Shown here piece after piece: positions 17,212 through 25,370 of a DNA stretch of 53,597 bases. The notes under the pieces were generated by a model. The model saw only the letters and a program-made list of their open reading frames with translations, was not told where the DNA came from and did not search any database. The DNA lies in the NCBI GenBank assembly GCA_003219175.1, contig QHPU01000045.1:1-53597 (forward strand). The letters are read 5' to 3'. The number at the start of each line of letters is the position of its first letter. Position 1 is the stretch's first letter. The translations under genes were made by a program, and so were the position numbers. This DNA comes from Verrucomicrobiota bacterium. GTDB taxonomy: Bacteria; Verrucomicrobiota; Verrucomicrobiia; Chthoniobacterales; UBA10450.

Positions 17212-17213
17212 TT

Positions 17214-17248
17214 AAAAAGCCGAGTCGAATCTTCGATTCGGCTTTTTT
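17214..17248 (+). terminator. Intrinsic terminator of the 6S RNA gene
   Basis: AAAAAGCCGA (17214-17223) pairs with TCGGCTTTTT, and an inner TCGAA/TTCGA helix continues the stem; six T residues end it (17243-17248). The A-run on the left makes it work on the minus strand as well. It begins 3 bases after the 6S closing stem. Confidence 0.9.
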
Positions 17249-17261
17249 GTTTTCGCCATCC

Positions 17262-17347
17262 CGCCATCTTGCGCGAAGTCGAAGGATCGTGTGGCGAAAG
17301 CCTAAGTTAACCTCAACGGGATTCTTCGACTTCGCTCGGAATGACAG
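17262..17347. repeat. Palindromic repeat between 6S RNA and carA
   Basis: GCGAAGTCGAAG (17273-17284) and CTTCGACTTCGC (17324-17335) form a perfect 12-bp inverted pair around about 39 bases, followed by TCGGAATGACAG. The outer end resembles the TCGGGATGAC end of the 118-bp repeats, so this looks like a related but distinct palindromic family. It ends 34 bp before the carA start. Confidence 0.7.
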
Positions 17348-17380
17348 CACTCGGAAACGTGCTAGTCATTCATCCCAACA

Positions 17381-18520
17381 ATGCCCGCCCTGCTCGCCCT
17401 TGAAGACGGCCGAATTTTCGAGGGCGAATCGTTTGGCGCCACCGGAACGCGCGTCGGTGAGATTTGTTTCAATACGTCGATGACCGGTTATCAAGAAGTG
17501 CTGACCGATCCATCGTATCGTGGGCAAATTGTGGCGATGACTTACCCGTTGATCGGAAATTACGGAACGAACGCGACCGATCAGGAAAGCACCCAGCCGC
17601 ATGTCCGCGGTTTCGTTATTGAAGAGCTGAGTGAAATTCCGAGTAACTGGCGCGCCGAAGAATCGCTCGATGATTATCTGCGGCGATGGGAAATTCCCGG
17701 CCTGCAGGGGGTCGACACCCGCGCGCTGACTAGGCATCTCCGTAGTCTCGGGGCGATGAAGGCCTGTCTTACCACCGAAATCACCTCATACGAAGAAGCG
17801 GTGCAACGCGCGGTCGACGGTGAAGGCGTGATCGGAATGGATTATGTGCGCGAGGTCACGACGCGGAATGTTTTCCAATGGGACCCAGATGATCAACTGA
17901 GCCGGCAATGGTCGCTACAAACCGGCGATCAAGCGCCGCAACTCCCGCCCATTCGCCATCGCATCGTGGCATTTGATTACGGGATGAAACGCAACATTTT
18001 GCGCTCGCTGCGCCAGCGGGGATTCGGCGTGACCGTTGTCCCAGCCACAACGACGGCGGATGAAGTGCTCGCTCTCAATCCAGACGGTATTTTTCTATCC
18101 AACGGACCCGGCGATCCCGAAGCATTGCTGTATGCCCACGAAAGCGTGCGCGGTCTGATCGGTCGCAAACCGATCTTTGGAATCTGCCTCGGACATCAGG
18201 TGCTTGGCTTTGCCTACGGTGGCCGGACTTTCAAACTGAAATTCGGTCATCGCGGCGGAAACCAGCCGGTGAAAGATTTGCGATCGGGGAAAGTGACAAT
18301 CACCGCGCAGAATCACGGGTTCGCGGTCGATCCTCAGTCCTTACCAAAGGAGATCGAGGTGACGCATATTAACCTCAATGACGCCACGGTCGAAGGAATG
18401 CGACATAAGGAGCTCCCGATTTTCAGCGTGCAATATCATCCCGAAGCCGCGCCCGGCCCGCACGACGCCAGTTATTTTTTCGAGCAATTCGCGCAATTGA
18501 TCGATCGACAAAAGCTGTAG
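17381..18520 (+). CDS. carA: Carbamoyl-phosphate synthase small subunit (glutaminase)
   Basis: Hydrolyses glutamine and passes ammonia to CarB for arginine and pyrimidine synthesis. 379 residues: CarA-specific N-terminal domain (ALLALEDGRIFEGESFGA, GEICFNTSMTGYQEVLTDPS, YPLIGNYG, IPGLQGVDTRALTRHLR) and a class I glutaminase domain. The nucleophile is C269 in GICLGHQVLG and the His/Glu pair H353/E355 in VQYHPEAAPGP. Full length. carB does not follow, so the two subunits are encoded apart. Confidence 0.96.
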   Translation: MPALLALEDGRIFEGESFGATGTRVGEICFNTSMTGYQEVLTDPSYRGQIVAMTYPLIGNYGTNATDQESTQPHVRGFVIEELSEIPSNWRAEESLDDYLRRWEIPGLQGVDTRALTRHLRSLGAMKACLTTEITSYEEAVQRAVDGEGVIGMDYVREVTTRNVFQWDPDDQLSRQWSLQTGDQAPQLPPIRHRIVAFDYGMKRNILRSLRQRGFGVTVVPATTTADEVLALNPDGIFLSNGPGDPEALLYAHESVRGLIGRKPIFGICLGHQVLGFAYGGRTFKLKFGHRGGNQPVKDLRSGKVTITAQNHGFAVDPQSLPKEIEVTHINLNDATVEGMRHKELPIFSVQYHPEAAPGPHDASYFFEQFAQLIDRQKL

Positions 18521-18619
18521 CCGGCATCGGGGGTAGCCGTCTCACTCTGTTAAGGCAAAGCGACGGCGAGCGCGGTAGCCATAATTGACCACCGCGAATT
18601 TCGAGCACACGTTTCATGC

Positions 18620-19021
18620 ATGTTCAATTCTACAATTCCAAGAAGCCTGAAGCTAGCGGTCGCGGCCGGATTCATTTCCGCACTTGCGTTATCGCCGGTG
18701 GCCTTCGCGGCCGAGCAAGGGAAGGAGAACCTCGACGCCTCGGCCTCCAAAGAGATTACCGGAGAAGTTGTTGATATGATGTGCTACGTCGATCACAACG
18801 CGATGGGTGATAAACATTCCGGTTGTGCGGCCAAATGCATCAAAGGCGGCGGGCCGGTCGGGATTGTTTCCGACGGCAAAGCGTATTTGATCGTTGGGGA
18901 TCATAAACCGATGAACGATCAACTGGCGGAATACGCCGGCAAAACGATCACGATTAAAGGCAAAATGGCGGAGCGCGGTGGCGTCGCCATGCTGGAGAAC
19001 GCCGAGATCGTTACGAAATAA
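18620..19021 (+). CDS. Small exported protein with conserved Cys/His cluster
   Basis: 133 residues. A signal peptide (LKLAVAAGFISALALSPVAFA) is followed by a short beta-rich domain of the pattern ITGEVVDMMCYVDHNAMGD, then KHSGCAAKCIKGGGPVGIV. C55, H59, H66, C69 and C73 could bind a metal or form a disulfide. The second half (GKTITIKGKMAERGGVAML) is an OB-like strand pattern seen in small periplasmic proteins. I do not know a characterised member; a metal-linked or redox role is only inference. Stands alone, followed by a terminator. Confidence 0.72.
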   Translation: MFNSTIPRSLKLAVAAGFISALALSPVAFAAEQGKENLDASASKEITGEVVDMMCYVDHNAMGDKHSGCAAKCIKGGGPVGIVSDGKAYLIVGDHKPMNDQLAEYAGKTITIKGKMAERGGVAMLENAEIVTK

Positions 19022-19040
19022 TTAGCGTTAAGAATCAAAT

Positions 19041-19077
19041 CGGCGCGCGGTTGAGAGATTGCGCGCCGGTTTGTTGT
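19041..19077 (+). terminator. Terminator after the Cys/His exported protein
   Basis: CGGCGCGC (19041-19048) and GCGCGCCG (19061-19068) form a perfect 8-bp GC stem with a 12-base loop, then GTTTGTTGT. It starts 20 bases after the stop and lies before the convergent glycosyltransferase. Confidence 0.75.
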
Positions 19078-19129
19078 ACTTTGCGATATACCGCGTTCGG
19101 GGCCGACAGTCGCTTACCGTTCGATCCAG

Positions 19130-19849
19130 TTATGTTGTGCTCGCGCGCAACGACAAAACCTCACGCAGCATTCGCACGCTATCGTGAACAAACCGAATCT
19201 TGCTGCCTTCATGATGGTTCCATCGCACCGGAATTTCCCTGAGTCGTAATCCGGCACGTTGGGCAAGAAGAAGTAGTTCCACGTCAAAGCCAAAGCCGAT
19301 GACCTTCGCCGCTTCAATGATTGGCCGGCATGCCTCCATTCGAAAGGCTTTGAAACCGCATTGCGTATCCCAGAACGGCAGACCGGTTGCCACTCGCACC
19401 ACCAGGTTGAAAACCCGGCCGCCTTGCTCGCGCCGCCAAGGCTGACGATTTCCGATTAGCTTGCGATCGAGCGCGCGTGAACCAAACGCGATGTCTACTT
19501 CCCCACGCGCGATTGGCTCGACAATTTTTGGAAGCTCATCAACCGGCGTCGAGAGATCGGCATCAAAAAAAACTCCGATCGCTTTCGTTGCACTGGACAA
19601 TCCGGTTCGCACCGCTGCGCCTTTGCCGCGATTTGGAAAATTCTCCAGCAATCGAACCGCTACCGACGACGGCACCGCCGCGACTTTGCGAATCATTTCG
19701 CCGGTCGAATCGGTCGAACCGTCATTGACGACGATCACCTCACTGGTCGGGCTTTCCTTTTCCAGATAAGCGATCGTTACCGCGAGAGTATCGCCAATGC
19801 GCACCGCTTCGTTAAACGCGGGGATAACGACGGAAATTGGAGGAAGCAT
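19130..19849 (-). CDS. Family 2 glycosyltransferase (dolichyl-phosphate glucosyltransferase-like)
   Basis: 239-residue GT-A enzyme without membrane segments. The N-terminal nucleotide-sugar fold has ISVVIPAFNEAVRIGDTL and VIVVNDGSTDSTGEM; the DXD-type metal motif is VFFDADLSTPVDEL. NFPNRGKGAAVRTGL and FWDTQCGFKAFRMEACRPII are typical of the ALG5/polyprenyl-phosphate glycosyltransferase subgroup. It probably loads a sugar onto undecaprenyl phosphate at the cytoplasmic face, providing a lipid-linked donor of the kind PIG-V-type enzymes use. The link to the mannosyltransferase at 8566 is inference. Confidence 0.85.
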   Translation of the reverse strand: MLPPISVVIPAFNEAVRIGDTLAVTIAYLEKESPTSEVIVVNDGSTDSTGEMIRKVAAVPSSVAVRLLENFPNRGKGAAVRTGLSSATKAIGVFFDADLSTPVDELPKIVEPIARGEVDIAFGSRALDRKLIGNRQPWRREQGGRVFNLVVRVATGLPFWDTQCGFKAFRMEACRPIIEAAKVIGFGFDVELLLLAQRAGLRLREIPVRWNHHEGSKIRFVHDSVRMLREVLSLRASTT

Positions 19850-19912
19850 GAATCGCTACCAGAGCGTGTCGGTTGTGACCGCGGAATTGGCAAGCCAGAA
19901 GCTCGTCCTACT

Positions 19913-20953
19913 TTATTTGTAAATCTCGATTACGAACTTGCCGTCCTCACCGAGATAGCCGCGATACATCCCGCTGGTATTAAATGGCAGTGTCACATTT
20001 CCATCTTTGTCCACTGCAATCAGACCACCTTTGCCGCCGAGTTTTTGCGCATCGGCCAAGGCGTGCTCCGCCGCTTCCGCCAACGACATTCCGCGCAATT
20101 CCATCAACGCAGAGACCTGATGCGCGACCACTGCCCGAATGAAAAATTCGCCGTCGCCTGTGCACGAGACCGCGCAGGTCGCGTTGTTCGCATAAGTGCC
20201 GGCGCCAACGATAGGCGAATCACCCACCCGACCCGGAAGTTTATTGGTTGTCCCGCCAGTCGAAGTTGCGGCGGCCAGGTTTCCTTGCGCGTCCCGCGCC
20301 ACCGCACCGACCGTGCCGTGAGATTCCGCCTCGGAAATAATGAACTTTTTACCGCCTTCCGCGGCCGACTTCTCCGCCGCCTTTGACTTTTGCAACTCAT
20401 CCCAGCGGCGCTCAGTGAAAAAATATTTTGTATCGACCAACTCAATGCCGTTGCGTTTTGCGAATTCCTCCGCCCCCGGCCCTATCATCATCACATGCTT
20501 CGATTTTTCCATGACGGTACGCGCCAGGACGATTGGATTACGGACATGCTCCAGACAGGCGACCGTGCCGGCGCTCAGGGTTTTCCCATCCATGATCGCG
20601 GCATCCATTTCGTTAGTACCGGCGCTGGTAAAGACAGAGCCTTTGCCGGCGTTGAAATCCGGGTCGTCCTCCATAACCCGGACCGCAGCTTCGACCGCAT
20701 CGAGACTCGATCCGCCGCGGTCCAGAATTTCACGACCGGCCCGCAGGGCACGCGCGATTCCGCCGCGATACTCCTGCTCGCGTTCCAAAGTCATTTTACT
20801 GCGCTCGATCGTACCGGCTCCCCCATGCACGGCGAGGTTGATTCGAGCGGGGCGGGCGGTTTGTTTCATTGTTGGCGAATTTTCCTGAGCAGGCGCGGCC
20901 AGTCCGCAAAGAGCCAAAGCCAAATAATCAATTGCCAGCGAAGTCAACTTCAC
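19913..20953 (-). CDS. iaaA: Isoaspartyl peptidase / plant-type L-asparaginase
   Basis: Ntn-hydrolase that self-cleaves before a catalytic threonine and removes isoaspartyl residues or hydrolyses asparagine. Of 346 residues, an N-terminal signal-like segment (LALALCGLAAPAQ) is followed by LAVHGGAGTIERSKM, LDAVEAAVRVMEDDPDFNAG and NEMDAAIMDGKTLSAG. The autocleavage site is SHGTVGAVARDAQGNLAAAT (Thr214), then STGGTTNKLPGRVGDSPIVG with its substrate-binding Arg/Asp. All key residues are present. The signal peptide suggests export. Convergent context; no operon partner. Confidence 0.92.
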   Translation of the reverse strand: MKLTSLAIDYLALALCGLAAPAQENSPTMKQTARPARINLAVHGGAGTIERSKMTLEREQEYRGGIARALRAGREILDRGGSSLDAVEAAVRVMEDDPDFNAGKGSVFTSAGTNEMDAAIMDGKTLSAGTVACLEHVRNPIVLARTVMEKSKHVMMIGPGAEEFAKRNGIELVDTKYFFTERRWDELQKSKAAEKSAAEGGKKFIISEAESHGTVGAVARDAQGNLAAATSTGGTTNKLPGRVGDSPIVGAGTYANNATCAVSCTGDGEFFIRAVVAHQVSALMELRGMSLAEAAEHALADAQKLGGKGGLIAVDKDGNVTLPFNTSGMYRGYLGEDGKFVIEIYK

Positions 20954-21119
20954 GATAAGAAAGTAACAACGTGATTGTTTTTAATCCGCGCGCAATCTCG
21001 AGGAGGGTGCGAAATTTTGTTCGCAGTCACAAATGGCTACTGCGGCGGCCGTTGGAGCGATTTGTTCATCGCCGCATTTTCCGCTTTTCCGTCTGAGGAA
21101 CTAAGGCACGTTCCGTAAC

Positions 21120-21962
21120 ATGCCGAGCCAGGAAGCAGATCCGACTATTCCGGCTAATCCGGTCGTTGTCGTTCAAGGAGTGGGACATCTCAGCCGCGAA
21201 TTCATGCGCGAAGTCGGAAGTCTCTTCTGGTTTATGGTTCACACCCTGGACGAAACGGTGGAGCGGGTCCGGGAAGGCCGGGTCCCATTTCGCGCTGCGA
21301 GTTTCTTCGAGCACTGCGAGCGCGCTGGTGTCGGTTCGGTTCCGCTGGTCGGTCTCGTTTCGTTTTTTCTTGGCTTAACCATGGCTTTGTTGACGGGTTA
21401 TCAATTGCAGCGCTTCGGCACGGAACGCCTCGTTCCCGGGTTGGTAGCAATTGCTTTTACCCGCGAGCTCGGGCCATTGATCACGGGCATCATGCTGGCT
21501 GCTCGGATCGGAGCCGCTTTCACTGCGGAATTGGGAACGATGAAGGTCTCCGAGGAAGTTGAAGCGATTGAGGCAATGGGGATCGGACCGTTACGATTCC
21601 TTGTCGGGCCGCGCATGCTCGCGCTTTTCTTCCTGATGCCCTGTCTTTCCACCATTTCGAACCTGGCGGCGATTTTCGCGAGTTGTCTCGTTTCGCGCGC
21701 GTATTTCAGCATCGCCTTCGTCTATTTTCTTGATCTGGTTCGTGACGCGCTTCTCATCCGTGATATTATCACCGGTGTTCTCAAAAGCTTTTTGTTCGGT
21801 TTACTAATTGGTGGGATCGCCTGCTATCGGGGTCTGTCTGTGAAGGGCGGCGCGGCCGGCGTTGGAACAGCCACCACCTCTAGCGTGGTCACCTCTATCG
21901 CCACCGTAATCGGGTTCGATACTCTATATAACATCGTTTACACCGTTTTCTTTCCGACATGA
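21120..21962 (+). CDS. mlaE: Mla-type lipid ABC transporter permease
   Basis: 280 residues with five to six membrane segments; the permease of the inner-membrane MlaFEDB-type phospholipid transporter. Family signatures are IAFTRELGPLITGIMLAARI, GAAFTAELGTMKVSEEVEAI and EAMGIGPLRFLVGPRMLALF, which includes the EQAIxxLG-like coupling loop. First of three overlapping genes: its stop overlaps the mlaF ATG by 4 bases. MlaC and MlaB are not encoded nearby, so the module is a minimal E-F-D type. Confidence 0.93.
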   Translation: MPSQEADPTIPANPVVVVQGVGHLSREFMREVGSLFWFMVHTLDETVERVREGRVPFRAASFFEHCERAGVGSVPLVGLVSFFLGLTMALLTGYQLQRFGTERLVPGLVAIAFTRELGPLITGIMLAARIGAAFTAELGTMKVSEEVEAIEAMGIGPLRFLVGPRMLALFFLMPCLSTISNLAAIFASCLVSRAYFSIAFVYFLDLVRDALLIRDIITGVLKSFLFGLLIGGIACYRGLSVKGGAAGVGTATTSSVVTSIATVIGFDTLYNIVYTVFFPT

Positions 21963-22741
21963 CAAATTCATACGTTGCCGAACTGCGTGATGTAACGATG
22001 CAATTCGAAGACAAGCTCGTCCTCGACGATCTTTCGTTGAAGATTCAGCCGCAGGATCGTCTCGTTATCCTAGGTCAGAGCGGCAGTGGCAAAAGTACCA
22101 TTCTCCGCCTTATTCTCGGCATTCTTTATCCAAATGCCGGTTCGGTCTTCTTCAAACAATTTGAGATTACCAGGCTGCAACGGAGAAAGCTGCAACGAAT
22201 CCGGCGGCATATTGGAATGGTCTATCAATATTCCGCCTTGCTTAGTTCGCTCACAGTTCGCGATAACGTCGCCCTTCCGCTGGAGGAAACGACTGATAAA
22301 AGCCAGGATGAGATCGATACGATCGTACACGAAAAGTTGGAGCTGGTCGGGATGAAGGACGCCAGGAATTTGATGCCATCAGAGCTCAGCGGCGGGATGA
22401 GAAAACGGGTTAGTCTGGCGCGGGCCCTTGTGCTCGAGCCCGAGCTGATTCTTTTCGACGAGCCGGTTGCCGGACTGGACCCGGTAATGTCTTCGGTGAT
22501 TGACGAACTAATTATTACCCTCAGCGAGAAGTCAAAGGTCACTTCGATCATCGTGACTCACGAAATGGTTAGCGCATTTCGCATCGCCACACGCATGGCT
22601 ATGCTGTATCAGGGTAAGATTATCGAGGAAGGTAAACCCGAAAAATTAAAGCAATCGAAAAACCCGGTGGTTTCGCAATTCTTAAGCGGCAGCACCGAAG
22701 GTCCAATTCTCGATGAGATAAACCATGCAGATACGGCGTAA
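21959..22741 (+). CDS. mlaF: Mla-type lipid ABC transporter ATPase
   Basis: 260-residue cytoplasmic ATPase. Walker A is GQSGSGKST at 39-47, the Q-loop is in HIGMVYQYSALLSSLTVRDN, the signature is ELSGGMRKRVSLARAL, Walker B is ELILFDEPVAGLDP, and the switch His is in IIVTHEM. The atypical LSGGM signature and YQYSALLSSLTV are typical of MlaF. Overlaps mlaE by 4 bases and mlaD by 17. Confidence 0.94.
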   Translation: MTNSYVAELRDVTMQFEDKLVLDDLSLKIQPQDRLVILGQSGSGKSTILRLILGILYPNAGSVFFKQFEITRLQRRKLQRIRRHIGMVYQYSALLSSLTVRDNVALPLEETTDKSQDEIDTIVHEKLELVGMKDARNLMPSELSGGMRKRVSLARALVLEPELILFDEPVAGLDPVMSSVIDELIITLSEKSKVTSIIVTHEMVSAFRIATRMAMLYQGKIIEEGKPEKLKQSKNPVVSQFLSGSTEGPILDEINHADTA

Positions 22742-23744
22742 CGAAGTTCTCACTGGATTATTAGTCGTTGCTACCCTCGCAGTTCTGACGGGAATTCTCG
22801 TGCTATTGGGAGCGCCGGGACTCTTCCGTCCGCTGACTACTTACAAAATATATTTTGATAATGCTGCCGGTATTAAACTGGGTGCACCGGTTTTGCTGGC
22901 TGGTCGCAAGATCGGGCAGGTCGCGAAGTTGTATTCCCCCGTTTCAAAGGAGGAAAGTCAACGCGCGGTGGACGTCGCAAAATCTCTGCGGGCGGCCGAG
23001 GCCAACGCCACTCCCGCACCCGAGAAGCCACCGCGCTATGAAGTTCGGATCGAAGTCCAGGTGGACCGCAGTGCGCAGCTTTATCGCGATTCCAGGGCGC
23101 GCATGATTACACTTGGGCTTCTCGGCGAAGTCGCGATTGACTTCACCGAAGGGACAGAGTCTTCCGGCCGCGCTAAATCCGGCGAAGTATTCGCGGGCGA
23201 ACGTGTCCCGGACTTTAGCGAAGCCATCGCTCGAATGCTGGATATTATTGCGCCGGTCGCAACAGAAGCTACCGCTACTTTCAAACAACTCGAATTAACT
23301 GCGCAAAACCTCAGCCATATAACGGATGAAACCTCGGAACTGAATCTGGCCCTTGGTCAGTTCAAGAATCTGGGCGAACATCTTAATCAGCTGACTGGTC
23401 CGGACAGCGCCCTTTCCAGTTCACTGTCGAACTTGAATCAAATTACCACCGATTTGACCAAGAAGGACAACATCGCGGTAACTCTGCAAAACCTTCGCGC
23501 TTCTTCGGAAAAGTTGAAGTCAACTCTCACTTCACTCGGCCCTTCTCTTCAAGAAAGCGCGGACAACGTGAAAGACGCGACGGCGACGTTAAAATCGCAA
23601 CCGTGGCGTCTGGTCTGGCCGAGCACAAAGAAGTATCCGGAAAAGGCCCAACCAGCAACTGCGGCGGGGCAAAACGTTAAGGCCGCCAAGTCGAGCCGAT
23701 CTCCACGACCTAGTCCAACTCCGGCGCGTGGCGCTTCCCGGTAG
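22725..23744 (+). CDS. mlaD: MCE-domain lipid-binding protein
   Basis: 339 residues: one N-terminal membrane helix (VLTGLLVVATLAVLTGILVL), then an MCE domain (FDNAAGIKLGAPVLLAGRKI, MITLGLLGEVAIDFTEG). A long helical region follows (about 165-290, with heptads such as NLSHITDETSELNLALGQFK) and a Pro/Ser/Lys-rich tail. This layout forms periplasmic rings or tubes that carry lipids to or from the permease. An insert of about 35 residues (VAKLYSPVSKEESQRAVDVA onward) interrupts the MCE strands. It starts inside mlaF, so expression is coupled. Confidence 0.9.
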   Translation: MQIRRNEVLTGLLVVATLAVLTGILVLLGAPGLFRPLTTYKIYFDNAAGIKLGAPVLLAGRKIGQVAKLYSPVSKEESQRAVDVAKSLRAAEANATPAPEKPPRYEVRIEVQVDRSAQLYRDSRARMITLGLLGEVAIDFTEGTESSGRAKSGEVFAGERVPDFSEAIARMLDIIAPVATEATATFKQLELTAQNLSHITDETSELNLALGQFKNLGEHLNQLTGPDSALSSSLSNLNQITTDLTKKDNIAVTLQNLRASSEKLKSTLTSLGPSLQESADNVKDATATLKSQPWRLVWPSTKKYPEKAQPATAAGQNVKAAKSSRSPRPSPTPARGASR

Positions 23745-23814
23745 CTAGAAAATACCTCAAAAATAGTTGCGAAATTAGTTTGCACATAATTGCCACACTG
23801 CTAGGAAAGTCGTC

Positions 23815-24156
23815 ATGGACTTATCACTCAGGCAGTTGGAACAAGCGGTTTCTATTCGTCGCCAGATCGATAACCTCGAACGAAGGTTCGCCGGTTTAGT
23901 TGGTGGCGGACGCGCTACTACCAGCGCGGGGAGAAAAACTGGAGGCGGCCGACGCCGTCGCACCATGTCGGCAGCAACACGAGCCAAGATCGCGGCTGCT
24001 GCGCGGAGGCGCTGGGCCAGGGTTCGGGGTAGACGTAAAGGTGGAGGCGGCGGAAAGAAAACTCGCCGTCGCGGCCGTATGTCGGCCGCAGCGCGAAAGA
24101 AACTCAGCGATATGATGAAGGCACGGTGGGCCGCGCGCCGGAGAGCTGGAAAGTAA
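23815..24156 (+). CDS. Histone-like basic protein with duplicated Arg/Ala motif
   Basis: 113 residues. A coiled-coil-like N-terminus (LRQLEQAVSIRRQIDNLERR) is followed by a very basic region holding two related 18-residue units: MSAATRAKIAAAARRRWA (51-68) and MSAAARKKLSDMMKARWA (89-106), separated by Gly/Lys/Arg linkers. The units look like short DNA-binding helices of the kind used in NUMOD-type or SPKK-like proteins. Most likely a nucleoid-associated protein; the exact family was not recognised. It has its own terminator and converges on topoisomerase IB. Confidence 0.75.
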   Translation: MDLSLRQLEQAVSIRRQIDNLERRFAGLVGGGRATTSAGRKTGGGRRRRTMSAATRAKIAAAARRRWARVRGRRKGGGGGKKTRRRGRMSAAARKKLSDMMKARWAARRRAGK

Positions 24157-24181
24157 GTAACCGAAAGCAACAATTCAAAAG

Positions 24182-24212
24182 GACCGCGTAGTTCGGCTGC
24201 GCGGTCTTTTTA
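24182..24212. terminator. Bidirectional terminator between convergent genes
   Basis: GACCGCGTAG and CTGCGCGGTC (24182-24206) form a 10-bp stem (one G-T) with loop TTCGG, followed by TTTTTAT on the plus strand. AAAA on the other side serves the minus strand. It closes the histone-like gene; the topoisomerase stop at 24210 lies next to it, so for that strand the hairpin follows directly. Confidence 0.88.
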
Positions 24213-25307
24213 TTTCTGCAAGGCGACACCATTCTTTTTCCGAGCCTGAACATTAAGGAAGCTCAGCACGGCTCTTTCATCATCACTGAAATCTGGAATT
24301 TCTTCAGCTTCATCAAGCTTGGTTTGTAACCCTTCGATTAAATTGCCCCTGAGGTACGATTCCACAATTGCCGGATGAACATAACATTTCCGACAAATGG
24401 TCGGCGTATTATGCAATAACTTTGCCGCTGCGCCGATGGCGTTCTTAACGTTCGCCTTCGCTTCCTTCTTGGTGGCAAACTTTTCTTGCGCGTTAAGTGC
24501 CATTGCCGTCAGAACCGTGCCCGCCCAAGTCCGGAAATCCTTGGCCGTGAAATCTTCGCCCGTTATTTCCCGAAGATAATCATTCACATCCTGCGAGGTG
24601 ACGTCGCAAAGCTTGCCCTCATCGTCAAAATACTGAAACAGATCCTGGCCTGGCAGATCCTGTAGTTCGCGAATGATCTTCGCGATCCGGCGATCCATGA
24701 AATCTATTTCGTGTTCCTTGCCACCTTTGCCCCGGAACCGGAATCGCAACTTCGTTGCTCGCACCTTGACGTGGTGGTTCTTCATCGTGGTCAGACCAAA
24801 AGACTTGTTTTGTCTGGCGTACTCTTCGTTGCCAACACGAATGAAAGTGCGTTCCAGTAGTTGCACGACCGCTGCCAATACCTTTTCTCGTTTGAGTCCC
24901 GGTACCTTCAAATCGGCTTGAACCCGCCGCCGAATTTTTGGCACCGCCGCGGCAAAGGTCAAAATGCGGTCATATTTGTTCTCATCGCGAATGGCCCGCC
25001 AACGCTCATGATAACGATACTGCTTTCGGCCGCGATCATCGCGTCCGGTAGCTTGAATATGCCCATTAGGTAACGGACAGATCCAGACGTCGTGATAAGC
25101 CGGCGGAATGGCAAGCCGCCCAATTCGAAGTAAACGGGATTCGTCCTGGATCAATTTTCCTTCGGTATCAAAGTATTGAAAGGATTCACCGTTGCGTTTA
25201 CGCGTGTAACCGGGGCGCATGTCGCTGACATAACGAAGCCCCGCTTCTTCCGCAGCATCAGCGGGATCAGTAACAATATCGGAACGCTTCCGAGTACCTT
25301 TCCTCAC
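24210..25307 (-). CDS. DNA topoisomerase IB (poxvirus/eukaryote-type)
   Basis: Relaxes supercoils through a 3'-phosphotyrosine intermediate. Of 365 residues, the N-terminal domain holds LRYVSDMRPGYTRK, RIGRLAIPPAYHDVWICP and GRDDRGRKQYRYHERWR. The catalytic domain holds ERTFIRVGNEEYARQNKSFG (Arg157), FTAKDFRTWAGTVL (Arg259) and the Tyr309 nucleophile in RKCYVHPAIVESY. All catalytic residues are present and length is typical of bacterial TopIB. Convergent with the histone-like gene; the pairing of a topoisomerase with a nucleoid protein is suggestive only. Confidence 0.93.
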   Translation of the reverse strand: MRKGTRKRSDIVTDPADAAEEAGLRYVSDMRPGYTRKRNGESFQYFDTEGKLIQDESRLLRIGRLAIPPAYHDVWICPLPNGHIQATGRDDRGRKQYRYHERWRAIRDENKYDRILTFAAAVPKIRRRVQADLKVPGLKREKVLAAVVQLLERTFIRVGNEEYARQNKSFGLTTMKNHHVKVRATKLRFRFRGKGGKEHEIDFMDRRIAKIIRELQDLPGQDLFQYFDDEGKLCDVTSQDVNDYLREITGEDFTAKDFRTWAGTVLTAMALNAQEKFATKKEAKANVKNAIGAAAKLLHNTPTICRKCYVHPAIVESYLRGNLIEGLQTKLDEAEEIPDFSDDERAVLSFLNVQARKKNGVALQK

Positions 25308-25370
25308 GTTGTCTAATCGGATGTAAGGGGGAAAAAGCGCGCACGCTGCCGCTATCTTGCAGCAACCCGA

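Noticed and set aside
17110-17310. 66-codon frame MARLNWKSDALATV...
   Set aside because: Lies inside the 6S RNA and crosses its terminator.
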